Shown: positions 1-9,306 of the stretch, piece after piece
Position numbering within the stretch: position 1 is the stretch's first letter
Layout: each line of letters opens with the position of its first letter
Source of the DNA: UBA668 sp041178405
Lineage (GTDB): Bacteria; Actinomycetota; Acidimicrobiia; Acidimicrobiales; Ilumatobacteraceae
Assembly: GCA_041178405.1 (NCBI GenBank)
Contig: JBEGVK010000042.1
Span: 1-64,000 of the forward strand
Length of the DNA stretch: 64,000 nucleotides
Reading direction: 5' to 3'
Notes under the pieces: generated by a model
What the model saw: the letters and a program-made list of their open reading frames with translations, nothing else
The model's database searches: none
What the model was told of the DNA's origin: nothing
Program-made: the position numbers and the translations under genes

Positions 1-405
<405 letters not shown>

Positions 406-733
406 AATCTGCCCAACCATCTGGCCCCGAAAGGCCGTCCGGCAGAGCCGATTGTGTGAGAGCCGGGCGCCTCGTATGGGAATACACACGGTGCTAGCGC
501 CCAGATCTGACTGATATTTGGCCACCACGCAAGCGTGACGGCCGTGAATTGACAGACAGCGACACTGCCGGCCGAAGCCGGTCTCGACGCTGCCCGCACT
601 GGCGTTCAGTCTTCTCTTCCGTTGTCAAGGAGCCGGTGCCCGGAGAACCGGGACTACCGCTCGGGCACGCAGTCACCGAGGTGGCTGGTGGTGCCTCCCA
701 CGACGAACCGAGGTCCGTTCGGGGCGAGTGGCA
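406..733 (-). other. rRNA leader / spacer between tyrS and 16S
   Basis: This is about 330 bases without a credible gene. It would be the transcribed leader of the rRNA operon if the promoter at 734-762 is right. It contains a short inverted repeat (CCCGG/CCGGG, 639-652) and an isolated TTGACA on the minus strand (628-623) with no convincing -10 partner. No tRNA and no clear boxA antitermination element could be recognised. Confidence 0.5.
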
Positions 734-762
734 AACTTACCGTGTCAGGGCGACAGCATCAA
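734..762 (-). promoter_or_regulatory. Candidate rRNA operon promoter overlapping the tyrS stop codon
   Basis: On the minus strand TTGATG (762-757) is followed after exactly 17 bases by TAAGTT (739-734), an acceptable -35/-10 pair. The -35 hexamer overlaps the TGA stop of tyrS (761-759). Transcription would start near 727 and run about 320 bases before the 16S gene. It was found by eye and is the best pair in the spacer. Confidence 0.4.
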
Positions 763-2033
763 CCCGCTGAGCGGATTTTTCCGATGACAAAGTCGCGCTT
801 GCCCTTCCGCACCAGCAGAACGCCCCCGGGAAGGACATCGCCTGCCTCGAGCAGGCCATCGGCGCCAAGCACACGGCTGCCCACTCTCACGGCTCCCTGG
901 CGGAGAAGCCGGCTGACCTCGCTCTGCGACGCCGACACACCGGCCCCGATCAGCAGGTCGTGGACTCGCAGGCCATCGACCGGCCCCTCCAGCTCCACCG
1001 ACGGCACCTCAGCGGCCACGACTGCCAGTGCCGCCGCTGAGGCGGTGGACGGATCGCTGCCGAACAGCACGTCGGCCGCCTCGGCAGCTGCGGCAGAAGC
1101 CGGAGCGCCATGGACGAGTCCGGTCAGTTCGTCGGCCAGGGCCCGCTGTGCCCGGCGGCGCTCGGGTGACGCACGATGCTCGTCGAGCAGGGCGTCGATC
1201 TCGTCAAGCGGTCGAAGGCTGAGCATCTTCAGGTACACGCCCACCATCTCGTCGTCGACCTGCACCCAGAACTGCCGGAACTGGTACGGGGAGGTCCGGC
1301 GAGGGTCGAGCCACACTGCACCGCTCACCGACTTGCCGAACTTCGTGCCGTCGGCCTTCACCATGAGCGGGTGCGTGGCCGCGAAGGCCTGGGCGCCCAG
1401 TCGGCGGCGGATGAGGTCGACCCCGGCCGTGATGTTCCCCCACTGGTCGCTCGCGCCGGCCTGCATCTCGACCCCGTGAGCCTCGTACAGATGCCGGAAG
1501 TCGTTCGCCTGCAGGAGCATGTACGAGAACTCCGTGTACGAGATCCCGTGCTCGCTCTCGATCCTGCTGCGGACACTGTCCTTGGCGATCATCTGATTGA
1601 CGGTGAAATGCTTGCCGACGTCGCGGAGAAAGTCGACCATCGGCACCGACGTTGTCCAGTCCGCATTGTTGACGAGAGTGGCCTGAAATGGACCTGGCTC
1701 GAAGTCGAGCAGCTTCGACAGCTGCGCCTTGATGCACTCCACGTTGTGGCGCAATGTCTCGGCGTCGAGCAGGTTGCGCTCCTCGCTCCGCCCGCCGGGG
1801 TCTCCGATCATGCCGGTGGCCCCGCCCGCCAGAGGGAACGGGCGGTGCCCTGACATCTGGAACCGACGCATGAACAGCTGACCCACCAGGTGGCCGGCGT
1901 GCAGCGAGTCAGCCGTGGGATCAAAGCCGATGTACAGACCGACAGGACCGGCTGCCAGACGGGCCCGAAGCGCATCCCTGTCGGTGGTGTCGTGCACGAG
2001 GCCCCGAGCCTCGAGATCGGCCAGCAGATCCAT
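759..2033 (-). CDS. tyrS: Tyrosyl-tRNA synthetase
   Basis: The enzyme charges tRNA-Tyr with tyrosine in the cytoplasm. It has 424 residues, the usual bacterial TyrRS size. The class I signature HAGH is at residues 45-48, the KMSKS-type loop appears as KFGKS near residue 230, and the QAGASDQWGN segment that contacts tRNA and substrate is intact. The C-terminal ~70 residues form an S4-type RNA-binding domain. It starts with ATG at 2033, 80 bases from the divergent DUF2332 gene. It lies directly upstream of the rRNA operon in the same direction, so read-through into rRNA is possible. tyrS downstream of arg genes is a familiar actinobacterial arrangement. Confidence 0.97.
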   Translation of the reverse strand: MDLLADLEARGLVHDTTDRDALRARLAAGPVGLYIGFDPTADSLHAGHLVGQLFMRRFQMSGHRPFPLAGGATGMIGDPGGRSEERNLLDAETLRHNVECIKAQLSKLLDFEPGPFQATLVNNADWTTSVPMVDFLRDVGKHFTVNQMIAKDSVRSRIESEHGISYTEFSYMLLQANDFRHLYEAHGVEMQAGASDQWGNITAGVDLIRRRLGAQAFAATHPLMVKADGTKFGKSVSGAVWLDPRRTSPYQFRQFWVQVDDEMVGVYLKMLSLRPLDEIDALLDEHRASPERRRAQRALADELTGLVHGAPASAAAAEAADVLFGSDPSTASAAALAVVAAEVPSVELEGPVDGLRVHDLLIGAGVSASQSEVSRLLRQGAVRVGSRVLGADGLLEAGDVLPGGVLLVRKGKRDFVIGKIRSAG

Positions 2034-2101
2034 AGGACGTCATGTTGCCACGCCCATCGCCGCCCCACCTGCCTGCGCCACTCGGTGGAGGTGGGGCTGG
2101 G

Positions 2102-2107
2102 TAGCGT
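2102..2107 (+). promoter_or_regulatory. Candidate -10 box (TAGCGT) for a leaderless DUF2332 mRNA
   Basis: TAGCGT is followed by six bases and then the GTG start at 2114. This spacing would place the transcription start on the start codon itself. No -35 element is evident. Confidence 0.45.
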
Positions 2108-2113
2108 CACAGC

Positions 2114-3256
2114 GTGTCCGCCGCGCGCAGTCGATCGCACAGCGTCCTCGCCGCCCGGTTCGAGGCATTCGAACGCACCGCCGGATCGCGTGCCCCGCTC
2201 TACGCCCGGCTCGCCCCGAGAATCGCAGCCGACGGCGAACTGCTCGCCCTCCTCGACACCGCGCCTCCCCTGCAGCGACTGCCGGTACTGCTCTTTGCCG
2301 CCGTGCACCTTCTCGTGCTCGAGGGCCGAGCTCCCGGACTGGCTGGCTTCTACCCGAATCTGACGCCGTCCGACGACAACCGTCGCAGTCCTGCGGGCGA
2401 CGACCCCTTCCCAGCGTTCCGGAGGGTGGCGCTCGACCACGCCGAGCGCATCCAGTCGATTGCTGCGACGTCGACAACGCAGACCAATGAGGTCGGTCGC
2501 TGTGCCTGGCTGATGCCGCTCGCATCGGCTGTTGCGCAGGAGGTCGGACCCCTCTCGCTTGTCGATGTCGGGGCGAGCGCAGGGTTGAACCTCCTCATGC
2601 ACCACTTCGCGTACGTCTATTCGCGCCCCGACTCGTCGTCTCATCGCATCGTCGACCCGGCACGGGACGGCTCAGCGGCCCCTGCAGTCGACATCGACTG
2701 CGAACTCCGGCCGTGTGGAGCACGCCAGCTGGACGTGCCCTCTGCACTTCCTGCAGTCGCCGACGCAATAGGCCTCGATGCCTACCCGATCGATGTGCGC
2801 GACGAGACGCAGGTCAGGTGGCTCGAGGCATGCGTGTGGCCCGACATGGTGGTGCGGTTCCGGCGTCTCGTCGCCGCCCTCGAACTGGCGCGAACGATGC
2901 CGCCGCGTGTCGTTCCAGGCGACGCAGTCGACGACATTCTCGACGTGCTGGGGCCTGCCTCATCGGCTGGACACCCCGTGGTGATGACCAGCTGGGTGAT
3001 GAACTACCTCGAGGTCGAGCGGCAGCGGACGTTCGTCGACGTGCTCGACTCGTTCGCCTCGCGCTCCGACCTCAGCTGGATCATCGCCGAAAGTCCAGCC
3101 GAGACACCGGGACTTCCGGTCGGCACGACCGAGCCACCCGAGGATGTCACCGTTGTCAGCCTCGTGCGATGGCGGCGGGGAGTGCGAACCGTGCAGCGAG
3201 TCGCCACGGCCCACCCGCACGGCTTCTGGATGCGTGCCGACTGCCCGCAGCGGTGA
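2114..3256 (+). CDS. DUF2332 family protein
   Basis: A 380-residue protein of the actinobacterial DUF2332 family; no function is established that I know of. The middle holds LVDVGASAGLNLL (about residues 154-166), which resembles the glycine-rich SAM-binding motif of class I methyltransferases, and the C-terminal part has the WIIAESP and TEPPEDVTVV segments common in this family. A methyltransferase role is therefore possible but unproven. The GTG start at 2114 fits the leaderless -10 pattern just upstream and leaves 80 bases to tyrS. It is an isolated plus-strand gene between two minus-strand units, convergent with argH. Confidence 0.8.
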   Translation: MSAARSRSHSVLAARFEAFERTAGSRAPLYARLAPRIAADGELLALLDTAPPLQRLPVLLFAAVHLLVLEGRAPGLAGFYPNLTPSDDNRRSPAGDDPFPAFRRVALDHAERIQSIAATSTTQTNEVGRCAWLMPLASAVAQEVGPLSLVDVGASAGLNLLMHHFAYVYSRPDSSSHRIVDPARDGSAAPAVDIDCELRPCGARQLDVPSALPAVADAIGLDAYPIDVRDETQVRWLEACVWPDMVVRFRRLVAALELARTMPPRVVPGDAVDDILDVLGPASSAGHPVVMTSWVMNYLEVERQRTFVDVLDSFASRSDLSWIIAESPAETPGLPVGTTEPPEDVTVVSLVRWRRGVRTVQRVATAHPHGFWMRADCPQR

Positions 3257-3303
3257 CCCGCCGCATGGGCTGCGACTCAGCTGCCGTGATCACGACGCCC
3301 GAC

Positions 3304-4701
3304 TCAGGATCCGCCGGCGGAAGTGGCTCGACACCCGAGCACCCGCTGGCGGAAGCGCTCGAGCTGCACCGCCACCGGTGCCGGCCCCGCGCCACCCTTG
3401 GTCGTTCGCCTGCTCACGGCCACTCCCGGGGCGATCAGTGCAGCCGCTGTCGGGCCGAGCCGGGGCTCGGCGATCACGAGGTCGCGCAGCGATCCCTCGC
3501 CGGCGAGGCTCCGTCGGACGAGCGCGCCGACCAGTGCGTGCGCATCACGGAATGGCACACCGTTGACGACGAGCCACTCGGCGAGATCGGTGGCAGCCGA
3601 TGACTCCGTGTCGGCAGCTGCTCTCATGCGATCAGGCACCCATTCGATCGTGTCGAGCAGGCCACGCATCGCGACGAGGCCGCGGCCAACCTGGTCGACA
3701 GAGTCGAACAGGGGCTCTTTGTCCTCCTGATAGTCGCGGTTGTAGCTGAACGGCAGACCCTTCATCGTGGCGAGGAATCCGGCCAGCGAGCCGAGCACTC
3801 GACCAGCCTTGCCGCGGGCGAGTTCGGCGATGTCGGGGTTCTTCTTCTGAGGGAGCATCGAGCTGCCGGTGGCATAGGCATCGCTGAGCCTGGCGAAGCC
3901 GAACTCGTCGGTGGTCCAGAGCACGACCTCCTCGCCCAGCCTCGACAGGTCGATCGCGATCAGCGACAGCACGAACAGCGACTCGGCTACATGGTCGCGC
4001 GAGCCGACAGCATCGAGCGAGTTCTCGAAGCGCGACCTGAATCCGAGCAATTCGGCGGTGACGTCGGGATCGAGTGGCAGCGACGAGCCTGCAAGCGCGC
4101 CGGCACCGAGCGGCGAGACGTCGATACGCGTCAGCGCCTCGCCGATCCGGTCCACGTGACGAGCCATCGACCACCCGTGCGCCAGCAGGTGGTGGGCGAG
4201 CATCACCGGCTGGGCGCGTTGCAGGTGCGTATAGCCCGGCAGGTAGATGCCCTCAGCGGCCTCGGCCCTGCGGAGCAGCGTCTCGAGAAGGTCGACGATG
4301 AGATCGGCAACCTGGCGGAGCTCGCGTCGGAGCCACAGCCGCACATCCGTGGCCGACTGGTCGTTTCGACTGCGACCAGTGTGCAGCTTGGCGCCCGCAT
4401 CGCCGGCCAGCTCTGTCACGCGCCGCTCGACGGCGGTGTGGATGTCCTCGTCGGACTCGGCGAAGCGGAACGTGTCACTGCCGATCTCGTCTGCGACCCG
4501 GGAGAGTGCCGCGGTGACGGCGGCGCCCTCGTCGGCACTCAGCAGGCCGGCGGCCACCAGTCCGCCCACGTGCGCGATGGAGCCGGTGATGTCATCGAGC
4601 CACAGTCGCCGGTCGAACGACAGGCTCTCGGTATAGGCCATGAGGCTTGCTGCTGGCCCCTCGTCGAACCTGCCGTGCCACAGTGTCGAGCCGCCGCTCA
4701 T
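3304..4701 (-). CDS. argH: Argininosuccinate lyase
   Basis: Last step of arginine synthesis: argininosuccinate to arginine and fumarate. It has 465 residues, the normal length. The superfamily signature appears as SSMLPQKKNPD, and TGRSRNDQ and the HLQRAQPV region with the catalytic His (YTHLQRAQPV) are present. The ATG at 4701 is chosen because it starts at MSGGSTLWHGRF, the usual N-terminus, and overlaps the argR stop by the ATGA tetranucleotide. An in-frame reading extends upstream through argR but would be unnatural. It is the last gene of the arg operon and ends convergently with the DUF2332 gene. Confidence 0.97.
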   Translation of the reverse strand: MSGGSTLWHGRFDEGPAASLMAYTESLSFDRRLWLDDITGSIAHVGGLVAAGLLSADEGAAVTAALSRVADEIGSDTFRFAESDEDIHTAVERRVTELAGDAGAKLHTGRSRNDQSATDVRLWLRRELRQVADLIVDLLETLLRRAEAAEGIYLPGYTHLQRAQPVMLAHHLLAHGWSMARHVDRIGEALTRIDVSPLGAGALAGSSLPLDPDVTAELLGFRSRFENSLDAVGSRDHVAESLFVLSLIAIDLSRLGEEVVLWTTDEFGFARLSDAYATGSSMLPQKKNPDIAELARGKAGRVLGSLAGFLATMKGLPFSYNRDYQEDKEPLFDSVDQVGRGLVAMRGLLDTIEWVPDRMRAAADTESSAATDLAEWLVVNGVPFRDAHALVGALVRRSLAGEGSLRDLVIAEPRLGPTAAALIAPGVAVSRRTTKGGAGPAPVAVQLERFRQRVLGCRATSAGGS

Positions 4702-5165
4702 ACAAGGCCCGCCAGATCGCGAAGGGTGGCCACCAGTGCCACGCCGCCGGTGTCCTCCTCGGCGATGCAGAGCAGTGTGTCGTCGCCTGCCACGGTGCCG
4801 AGGATGCCACGAAGCCCGCTGCGATCGATGGCACTCGCCACGACATGGGCGCAACCCGGAGGGGTACGGAGCACGACGAGGTTGCCGCTCGACCTCACCT
4901 CTGCCACCCACTCGCCCATCACCCTGCGGAGCTGGTCCTCGGGTGCGAGCCGCTGCGGCTCGTATTCGGGAATGGCGTAGACGGCGTCGCCTCCGGGCAC
5001 GCGCACCTTCACTGCGCCAAGGTCCTCGAGATCGCGCGACACCGTGGCCTGCGTGGCGCCGATGCCGTCGACCGCCAGCAGATCGACCAGTTGCGCCTGG
5101 TTCGTGACGGCGTGCTGGCCGATCAACCTGCTGATCGCCTGTTGGCGCTGCACCTTCGACGACAT
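4698..5165 (-). CDS. argR: Arginine repressor ArgR
   Basis: A 155-residue arginine-responsive repressor/activator. The N-terminal winged helix (residues 1-70) has the typical TQATVSRDLEDLGAVKV recognition segment. The C-terminal domain, which binds arginine and forms the hexamer, ends with GTVAGDDTLLCIAEE. The ATG at 5165 gives the standard N-terminus MSSKVQRQQAI. It sits 20 bases after argF and overlaps argH (ATGA). As part of the operon it presumably autoregulates through the palindrome at 9307-9324. Confidence 0.96.
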   Translation of the reverse strand: MSSKVQRQQAISRLIGQHAVTNQAQLVDLLAVDGIGATQATVSRDLEDLGAVKVRVPGGDAVYAIPEYEPQRLAPEDQLRRVMGEWVAEVRSSGNLVVLRTPPGCAHVVASAIDRSGLRGILGTVAGDDTLLCIAEEDTGGVALVATLRDLAGLV

Positions 5166-5185
5166 CTCAGCAGCCCTCCACGACG

Positions 5186-6094
5186 TCACCGCACGCCGAG
5201 CAGCCACGCCATGACGGCGCGGGCGGCATGCATCCGATTGTGTGCCTGGCGGATGACGTGGCTCGACGGGCCATCGATCACGGCCGCCGACACCTCGAGG
5301 CCGCGGTAGGCAGGCATGCAGTGGTAGAAGCCGGCACCGGGAAGCGCCCGGGACATGAGTCCCTCGTCGACCGAGTAGGCGCCGAAGGCCGCGATCCGGG
5401 CGGCCTTCTCGTCCTCTTTGCCCATCGACACCCATGTGTCCGTGTGCACTGCGATGGCGCCGACGACCGCCTCGCCGGGGTCGTCCGACCAGCGCACCTC
5501 GGCGCCCGCAGGGCTACCGACGGCAGCGAGACGGTCCAACTCGGCGCCACCAGGCCCGTACTCGCGCGGGCATCCGAGGGAGACATCGGCACCCAACAGC
5601 AGGCATGCCTCTGCAAGCGATCGCGCCACGTTGCAGTAATCGCCGACATAGGCGACTGTCTGGCCGGACAGCGACCCGTGCACCTGACGCATTGTCAGGA
5701 CATCGGCCACGGCCTGCAGTGGATGGGAGACATCGCTGAGCAGATTCACTACCGGCACGTCGCTCACGGCAGCCATCCGAAGCAGCGAGCGGTGGTCGAG
5801 AACTCGCGCGGCGAGCATGGCGTGATAGCCGGCGAGCACCCGCGTGACGTCCTCCACGCTCTCGCGCGTGTCGAGGCCGATTTCCTCGCCCCTTGTGTAG
5901 ACAGGATGACCTCCCAGCTGCACGACGGCCAGCTCGGACGAATGCCTCGTCCGGTTCGACGGCTTCTCGAAGATGAGCGCGACGCCGCGCCCCGACAGCA
6001 CCTGTGGCAGTGCACCTCGCTCTGCGAGGTCGAGCACTGCGACGAGCGACGACGAGTCGAGGTCTGTCACGTCGAGGAAGTGCGGCACGGCCAT
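5186..6094 (-). CDS. argF: Ornithine carbamoyltransferase
   Basis: Transfers the carbamoyl group from carbamoyl phosphate to ornithine to give citrulline. About 302 residues, normal length. The family signatures are recognisable but altered: SNRTRHS instead of STRTR for carbamoyl-phosphate binding, HPLQ instead of HPCQ, and HCMPA instead of HCLPA, which keeps the catalytic Cys. Flanking arg genes support ornithine rather than N-acetylornithine as substrate, but this cannot be proven from sequence. The ATG at 6094 forms TGATG with the argD stop; a GTG at 6097 is an equally possible start. Confidence 0.92.
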   Translation of the reverse strand: MAVPHFLDVTDLDSSSLVAVLDLAERGALPQVLSGRGVALIFEKPSNRTRHSSELAVVQLGGHPVYTRGEEIGLDTRESVEDVTRVLAGYHAMLAARVLDHRSLLRMAAVSDVPVVNLLSDVSHPLQAVADVLTMRQVHGSLSGQTVAYVGDYCNVARSLAEACLLLGADVSLGCPREYGPGGAELDRLAAVGSPAGAEVRWSDDPGEAVVGAIAVHTDTWVSMGKEDEKAARIAAFGAYSVDEGLMSRALPGAGFYHCMPAYRGLEVSAAVIDGPSSHVIRQAHNRMHAARAVMAWLLGVR

Positions 6095-7368
6095 CACCTA
6101 CCGGCCCCTGCTCGCACGTCCGACAGTGCCTCGGACAGCAGGGTGCATGCCTCCTCGATCTCTGCCGACGTCACGGTGAGCGGCGGCGCGAGTCGGAGCG
6201 CCGTGCCCGTGACCGCATTGGTCACGAGGCCGCGCCGGAGCGCTGCCGAGTAGACCTCCCTCGCATCGAGACCCGGATCAAGTTCGGCGGCGATCAGCAA
6301 CCCGGCACCGCGTACTGAGGCCACACCAACGAGGGACGACAGCGCAGCGCGCAGCTCGGCGCCGCGCTCACGGGCGAGGGCCGGCGCATCGATCCGGCGC
6401 ATTTCGTCGAGCACGGCAGTCACCGCTGCAGTCGCGATCGCCGTGCCGCTGTACGTGCTGCCGTGGTCGCCGGGCCTCATCGTGGCGGCCACCTCGCGCC
6501 GCGCCCATACGGCACCGACGGGCACCCCGTTCCCGAGCGCCTTGGCCATCGTGACCACGTCGGGAACGATCCCGGCGTGCTCGAAGCCGAACCACCGGCC
6601 GGTGCGGGCGATACCTGTCTGGATCTCGTCGACAATCAGCAGGATGCCGCGCTCGTCGCACAGGTTCCGCACGCCGCGCAGGTAGTCGACGCTCGCGGGC
6701 AGCACGCCGCCCTCCCCCTGGATGGTCTCGAGCAGCACGGCACCCACAGACGGGTCGATGGCGCCCTCCATGGCATTGAGGTCGTCGTACGCAACGTGGC
6801 GGAAGCCCTCGGGCATCGGCTGGAACGGCTCGTGCTTTGCCGGCTGGCCGGTGGCGGCGAGCGTTGCGAGTGTGCGGCCGTGGAAACTGCCGAACGCGCT
6901 GACCACGACGTGCCGGCCCCTCCCGCCGTGCTTGCGGGCGATCTTCAGCGCTGCCTCATTCGCTTCGGCGCCGCTGTTGCAGAAGAAGACCTGGCCGTCG
7001 CGTCCCGTCACCTCCCGCAGCAGCGACACGAGCCGCGCAGCCGCTCCGGCGGCCACCGGATTCGCGAAATAGTTGCTCACGTGCAGCAGCTGACCGGCCT
7101 GCTCGGCGAGTGCGGCGGTAACCGCTGGATGTGAGTGGCCGAGTGATGTGACGGCTAGACCGCAGAGGAAGTCGAGATACCTGCGACCCTCGCTGTCCCA
7201 CAGCTCCGTCCCCGAGCCGCGGACGAACATCACCTGCGGCGCACCGAACACGGGAATGAACGGGCACCGATCGACGTCCGGATGTGTTGCTGCTGGCTCT
7301 GCGAGAAAGCGGTGCGCCTCGCCGCCGGCGATCCCCGGCGCCACAGCGGCGGCATGCTGAGCGCTCAT
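6094..7368 (-). CDS. argD: Acetylornithine aminotransferase
   Basis: A PLP enzyme that converts N-acetylglutamate semialdehyde to N-acetylornithine. It has 424 residues of the class III aminotransferase fold. FCNSGAEANEAA binds the cofactor phosphate, LLIVDEIQTGIARTG carries the PLP-contacting Asp, and VVTMAKALGNG carries the Schiff-base Lys. The N-terminus is about 20 residues longer than typical. Start ATG 7368 overlaps the argB stop (ATGA), so translation is probably coupled. It lies fourth from the end of the arg operon. Confidence 0.96.
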   Translation of the reverse strand: MSAQHAAAVAPGIAGGEAHRFLAEPAATHPDVDRCPFIPVFGAPQVMFVRGSGTELWDSEGRRYLDFLCGLAVTSLGHSHPAVTAALAEQAGQLLHVSNYFANPVAAGAAARLVSLLREVTGRDGQVFFCNSGAEANEAALKIARKHGGRGRHVVVSAFGSFHGRTLATLAATGQPAKHEPFQPMPEGFRHVAYDDLNAMEGAIDPSVGAVLLETIQGEGGVLPASVDYLRGVRNLCDERGILLIVDEIQTGIARTGRWFGFEHAGIVPDVVTMAKALGNGVPVGAVWARREVAATMRPGDHGSTYSGTAIATAAVTAVLDEMRRIDAPALARERGAELRAALSSLVGVASVRGAGLLIAAELDPGLDAREVYSAALRRGLVTNAVTGTALRLAPPLTVTSAEIEEACTLLSEALSDVRAGAGR

Positions 7369-8249
7369 CTGACCATCGTTCCGATCCCCTCGTCGGTGAA
7401 CAACTCGAGCAGCAGCACGTGCGGGACGCGTCCGTCGAGGATGTGGGCACGGCGAACACCCGCCCGGACAGCCTTCACACAGCTCTCCACCTTGGGGATC
7501 ATCCCGCCGGCGATCGTTCCCTCGGCCATCATCGCGTCGAGCTCGTCAGGCGAGGCCTGGCTGATGAGACTCGATGGATCATCGACGACGCGACGCAGGC
7601 CTTCGATGTCGGTGAGGTAGACGAGCTTCTCGGCATCGAGCGCCTCGGCGATCGCACCAGCAACCGTGTCGGCGTTGATGTTGTAGGCCTGTCCCCGCTC
7701 GTCGGCACCGATGGTCGCCACGACCGGGATGAAGCCGTCGGCTACCAGATTCTGGAGGATCGAGGGGTCGATCCGCTCGATGTCGCCGACGAAACCGAGC
7801 CCAGGATCGCGGGCGACCGCTCGAATGAGGCCGGCATCCTCACCGCTGACTCCGACGGCAAGCGGGCCGTGCACATTGATGGCTGCGACGAGCTGCGGGT
7901 TCACCTGCCCGACGAGCACCATCCTGGCGATGTCGACCGTGTCGCCATCGGTGATGCGCAGCCCATCCCTGAACTCGGCGGTCTTGCCGAGCCGAGACAT
8001 CAGGTCGCTGATCTGTGGCCCGCCCCCATGGACGACCACGGGACGCATGCCTACCTGTCGCATCAGGACGATGTCCTCGGCGAAGAGGGACAGCGCGTCG
8101 TCGTCCGTTGCACCTGCGAGCGCGTTGCCGCCGTACTTCACGACGATGGTCTGTCCCGAGAACCGGCGGATGTAGGGCAGTGCCTCGACGAGTATCGAGG
8201 CACGGTCGATCGCCTCGGCACGATATGACGTCGATGTGGCCGAGCTCAT
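7365..8249 (-). CDS. argB: Acetylglutamate kinase
   Basis: Phosphorylates N-acetylglutamate, the second step of the acetylated arginine route. It has 294 residues of the amino-acid kinase fold: VVKYGGNAL (phosphate-binding Lys/Gly), VVVHGGGPQIS (substrate loop), NINADTVAGAIA and KLVYLTDIEGL near the nucleotide site. The N-terminal helix before the kinase core is the part that in other bacteria mediates arginine-sensitive hexamers. ATG 8249 overlaps the argC stop by ATGA. In other actinobacteria argJ lies between argC and argB; here they touch. Confidence 0.96.
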   Translation of the reverse strand: MSSATSTSYRAEAIDRASILVEALPYIRRFSGQTIVVKYGGNALAGATDDDALSLFAEDIVLMRQVGMRPVVVHGGGPQISDLMSRLGKTAEFRDGLRITDGDTVDIARMVLVGQVNPQLVAAINVHGPLAVGVSGEDAGLIRAVARDPGLGFVGDIERIDPSILQNLVADGFIPVVATIGADERGQAYNINADTVAGAIAEALDAEKLVYLTDIEGLRRVVDDPSSLISQASPDELDAMMAEGTIAGGMIPKVESCVKAVRAGVRRAHILDGRVPHVLLLELFTDEGIGTMVR

Positions 8250-9304
8250 GGGTACACCCCCACTGCGGCGAGCCCCATCTCCTCTGGCAGTCCGAGTGCC
8301 ACGTTCGCGGCCTGAATGGCTCCTCCGGCGGCACCCTTCGCGAGGTTGTCGATCGCGCACATCGCGATGACCGTGCCGGTGCGCTCGTCGAACCTGGCGG
8401 TGAGGTGTGCTGCGTTGCTCCCGAGCGTGGCCTTCGTCGACGGTGGCTGGTCGACGACGGCAACGAAGGGCTCGCCTGCATATGCCTCGCGGAGCGCGGC
8501 CTGCAGGCGCTCGGTGCCGAGTGGCGACATTCCCCCCGGGCGGGCGTAGCAGGTGGCGAGGATGCCGCGGTTCATCGGCGCAAGATGCGGGGTGAACAGC
8601 ACCTCGGCACCGGTCTCCTGCTCGATCTCGGGAGTGTGCCGGTGGTCGAGCAGCCCGTATGCCTGCACGTCTTCGTTGACCGTGCAGAATTGCGAGGCGT
8701 GCTTCAGCAGGCGTCCGGCGCCGCTCACGCCGGTGATGCTGTTGACGATCACGCCACGCCGGTCGATGAGGCCCGCATCGACGAGCGGCGCCAGCGCCAG
8801 CGTCGCCGCCGTCACGTGGCAGCCGGGTGTGGCCACGAGTGCCGCACCTGCGAGCGCCGACCGGTGCCGCTCGGGGAGGCCGTAGACGGCGGCCGCCAGC
8901 AGGTCGGGTTGGTCGTGGTCGAACCGATACCACGTGGGATACAGGGAGGCATCCTTCAGTCGGAATGCGGCCGACAGGTCGACGATGCAGCCGACCTGGC
9001 CGTGCAGTTCGCGGACCGCAGCGAGGCTCGCCTCGTGCGGCAGGCCGAGCACCACCAGGTCGACACCGACGAGGGACTGCGGGTCGAACTCGTCGATGAC
9101 CAGGTCGGGATACCGGACGGCAAGGCTCGGATGCACCTCGGCGGCACGGACGCCAGCCTGCGAGTCGCCAGTTGCGGCGACGACCTCGAGTCGGGGGTGC
9201 TGGGCGCACAGGCGCAGCAATTCGGCGCCGGTATAGCCAGAGGCACCGACCACGGCCACCCTGAGACGTGACTGTTCGCGCAACACGATGGATGAACATA
9301 CCAT
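8246..9304 (-). CDS. argC: N-acetyl-gamma-glutamyl-phosphate reductase
   Basis: NADPH-dependent reduction of N-acetylglutamyl phosphate to the semialdehyde. The NADP loop VVGASGYTGAELLRL is at the N-terminus, ATPGCHVTA holds the catalytic Cys, and HRHTPEIEQE holds the active-site His region. It is about 352 residues with the ATG at 9304. GTG 9286 or TTG 9283, nearer to the usual N-terminus, are alternatives. An upstream ATG at 9313 lies inside the operator palindrome and is unlikely. First gene of the arg operon, divergent from YqgE. Confidence 0.95.
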   Translation of the reverse strand: MVCSSIVLREQSRLRVAVVGASGYTGAELLRLCAQHPRLEVVAATGDSQAGVRAAEVHPSLAVRYPDLVIDEFDPQSLVGVDLVVLGLPHEASLAAVRELHGQVGCIVDLSAAFRLKDASLYPTWYRFDHDQPDLLAAAVYGLPERHRSALAGAALVATPGCHVTAATLALAPLVDAGLIDRRGVIVNSITGVSGAGRLLKHASQFCTVNEDVQAYGLLDHRHTPEIEQETGAEVLFTPHLAPMNRGILATCYARPGGMSPLGTERLQAALREAYAGEPFVAVVDQPPSTKATLGSNAAHLTARFDERTGTVIAMCAIDNLAKGAAGGAIQAANVALGLPEEMGLAAVGVYP

Positions 9305-9306
9305 TT

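Noticed and set aside
623..628. TTGACA on the minus strand as the rRNA promoter -35
   Set aside because: At 16-18 bases downstream only GC-rich hexamers occur (AACGCC, ACGCCA, CGCCAG); no acceptable -10 exists.
3257..3303. Direct repeat CGACTCAG (twice) between the DUF2332 gene and argH
   Set aside because: Two 8-base copies without symmetry or further context; no terminator stem of useful length.
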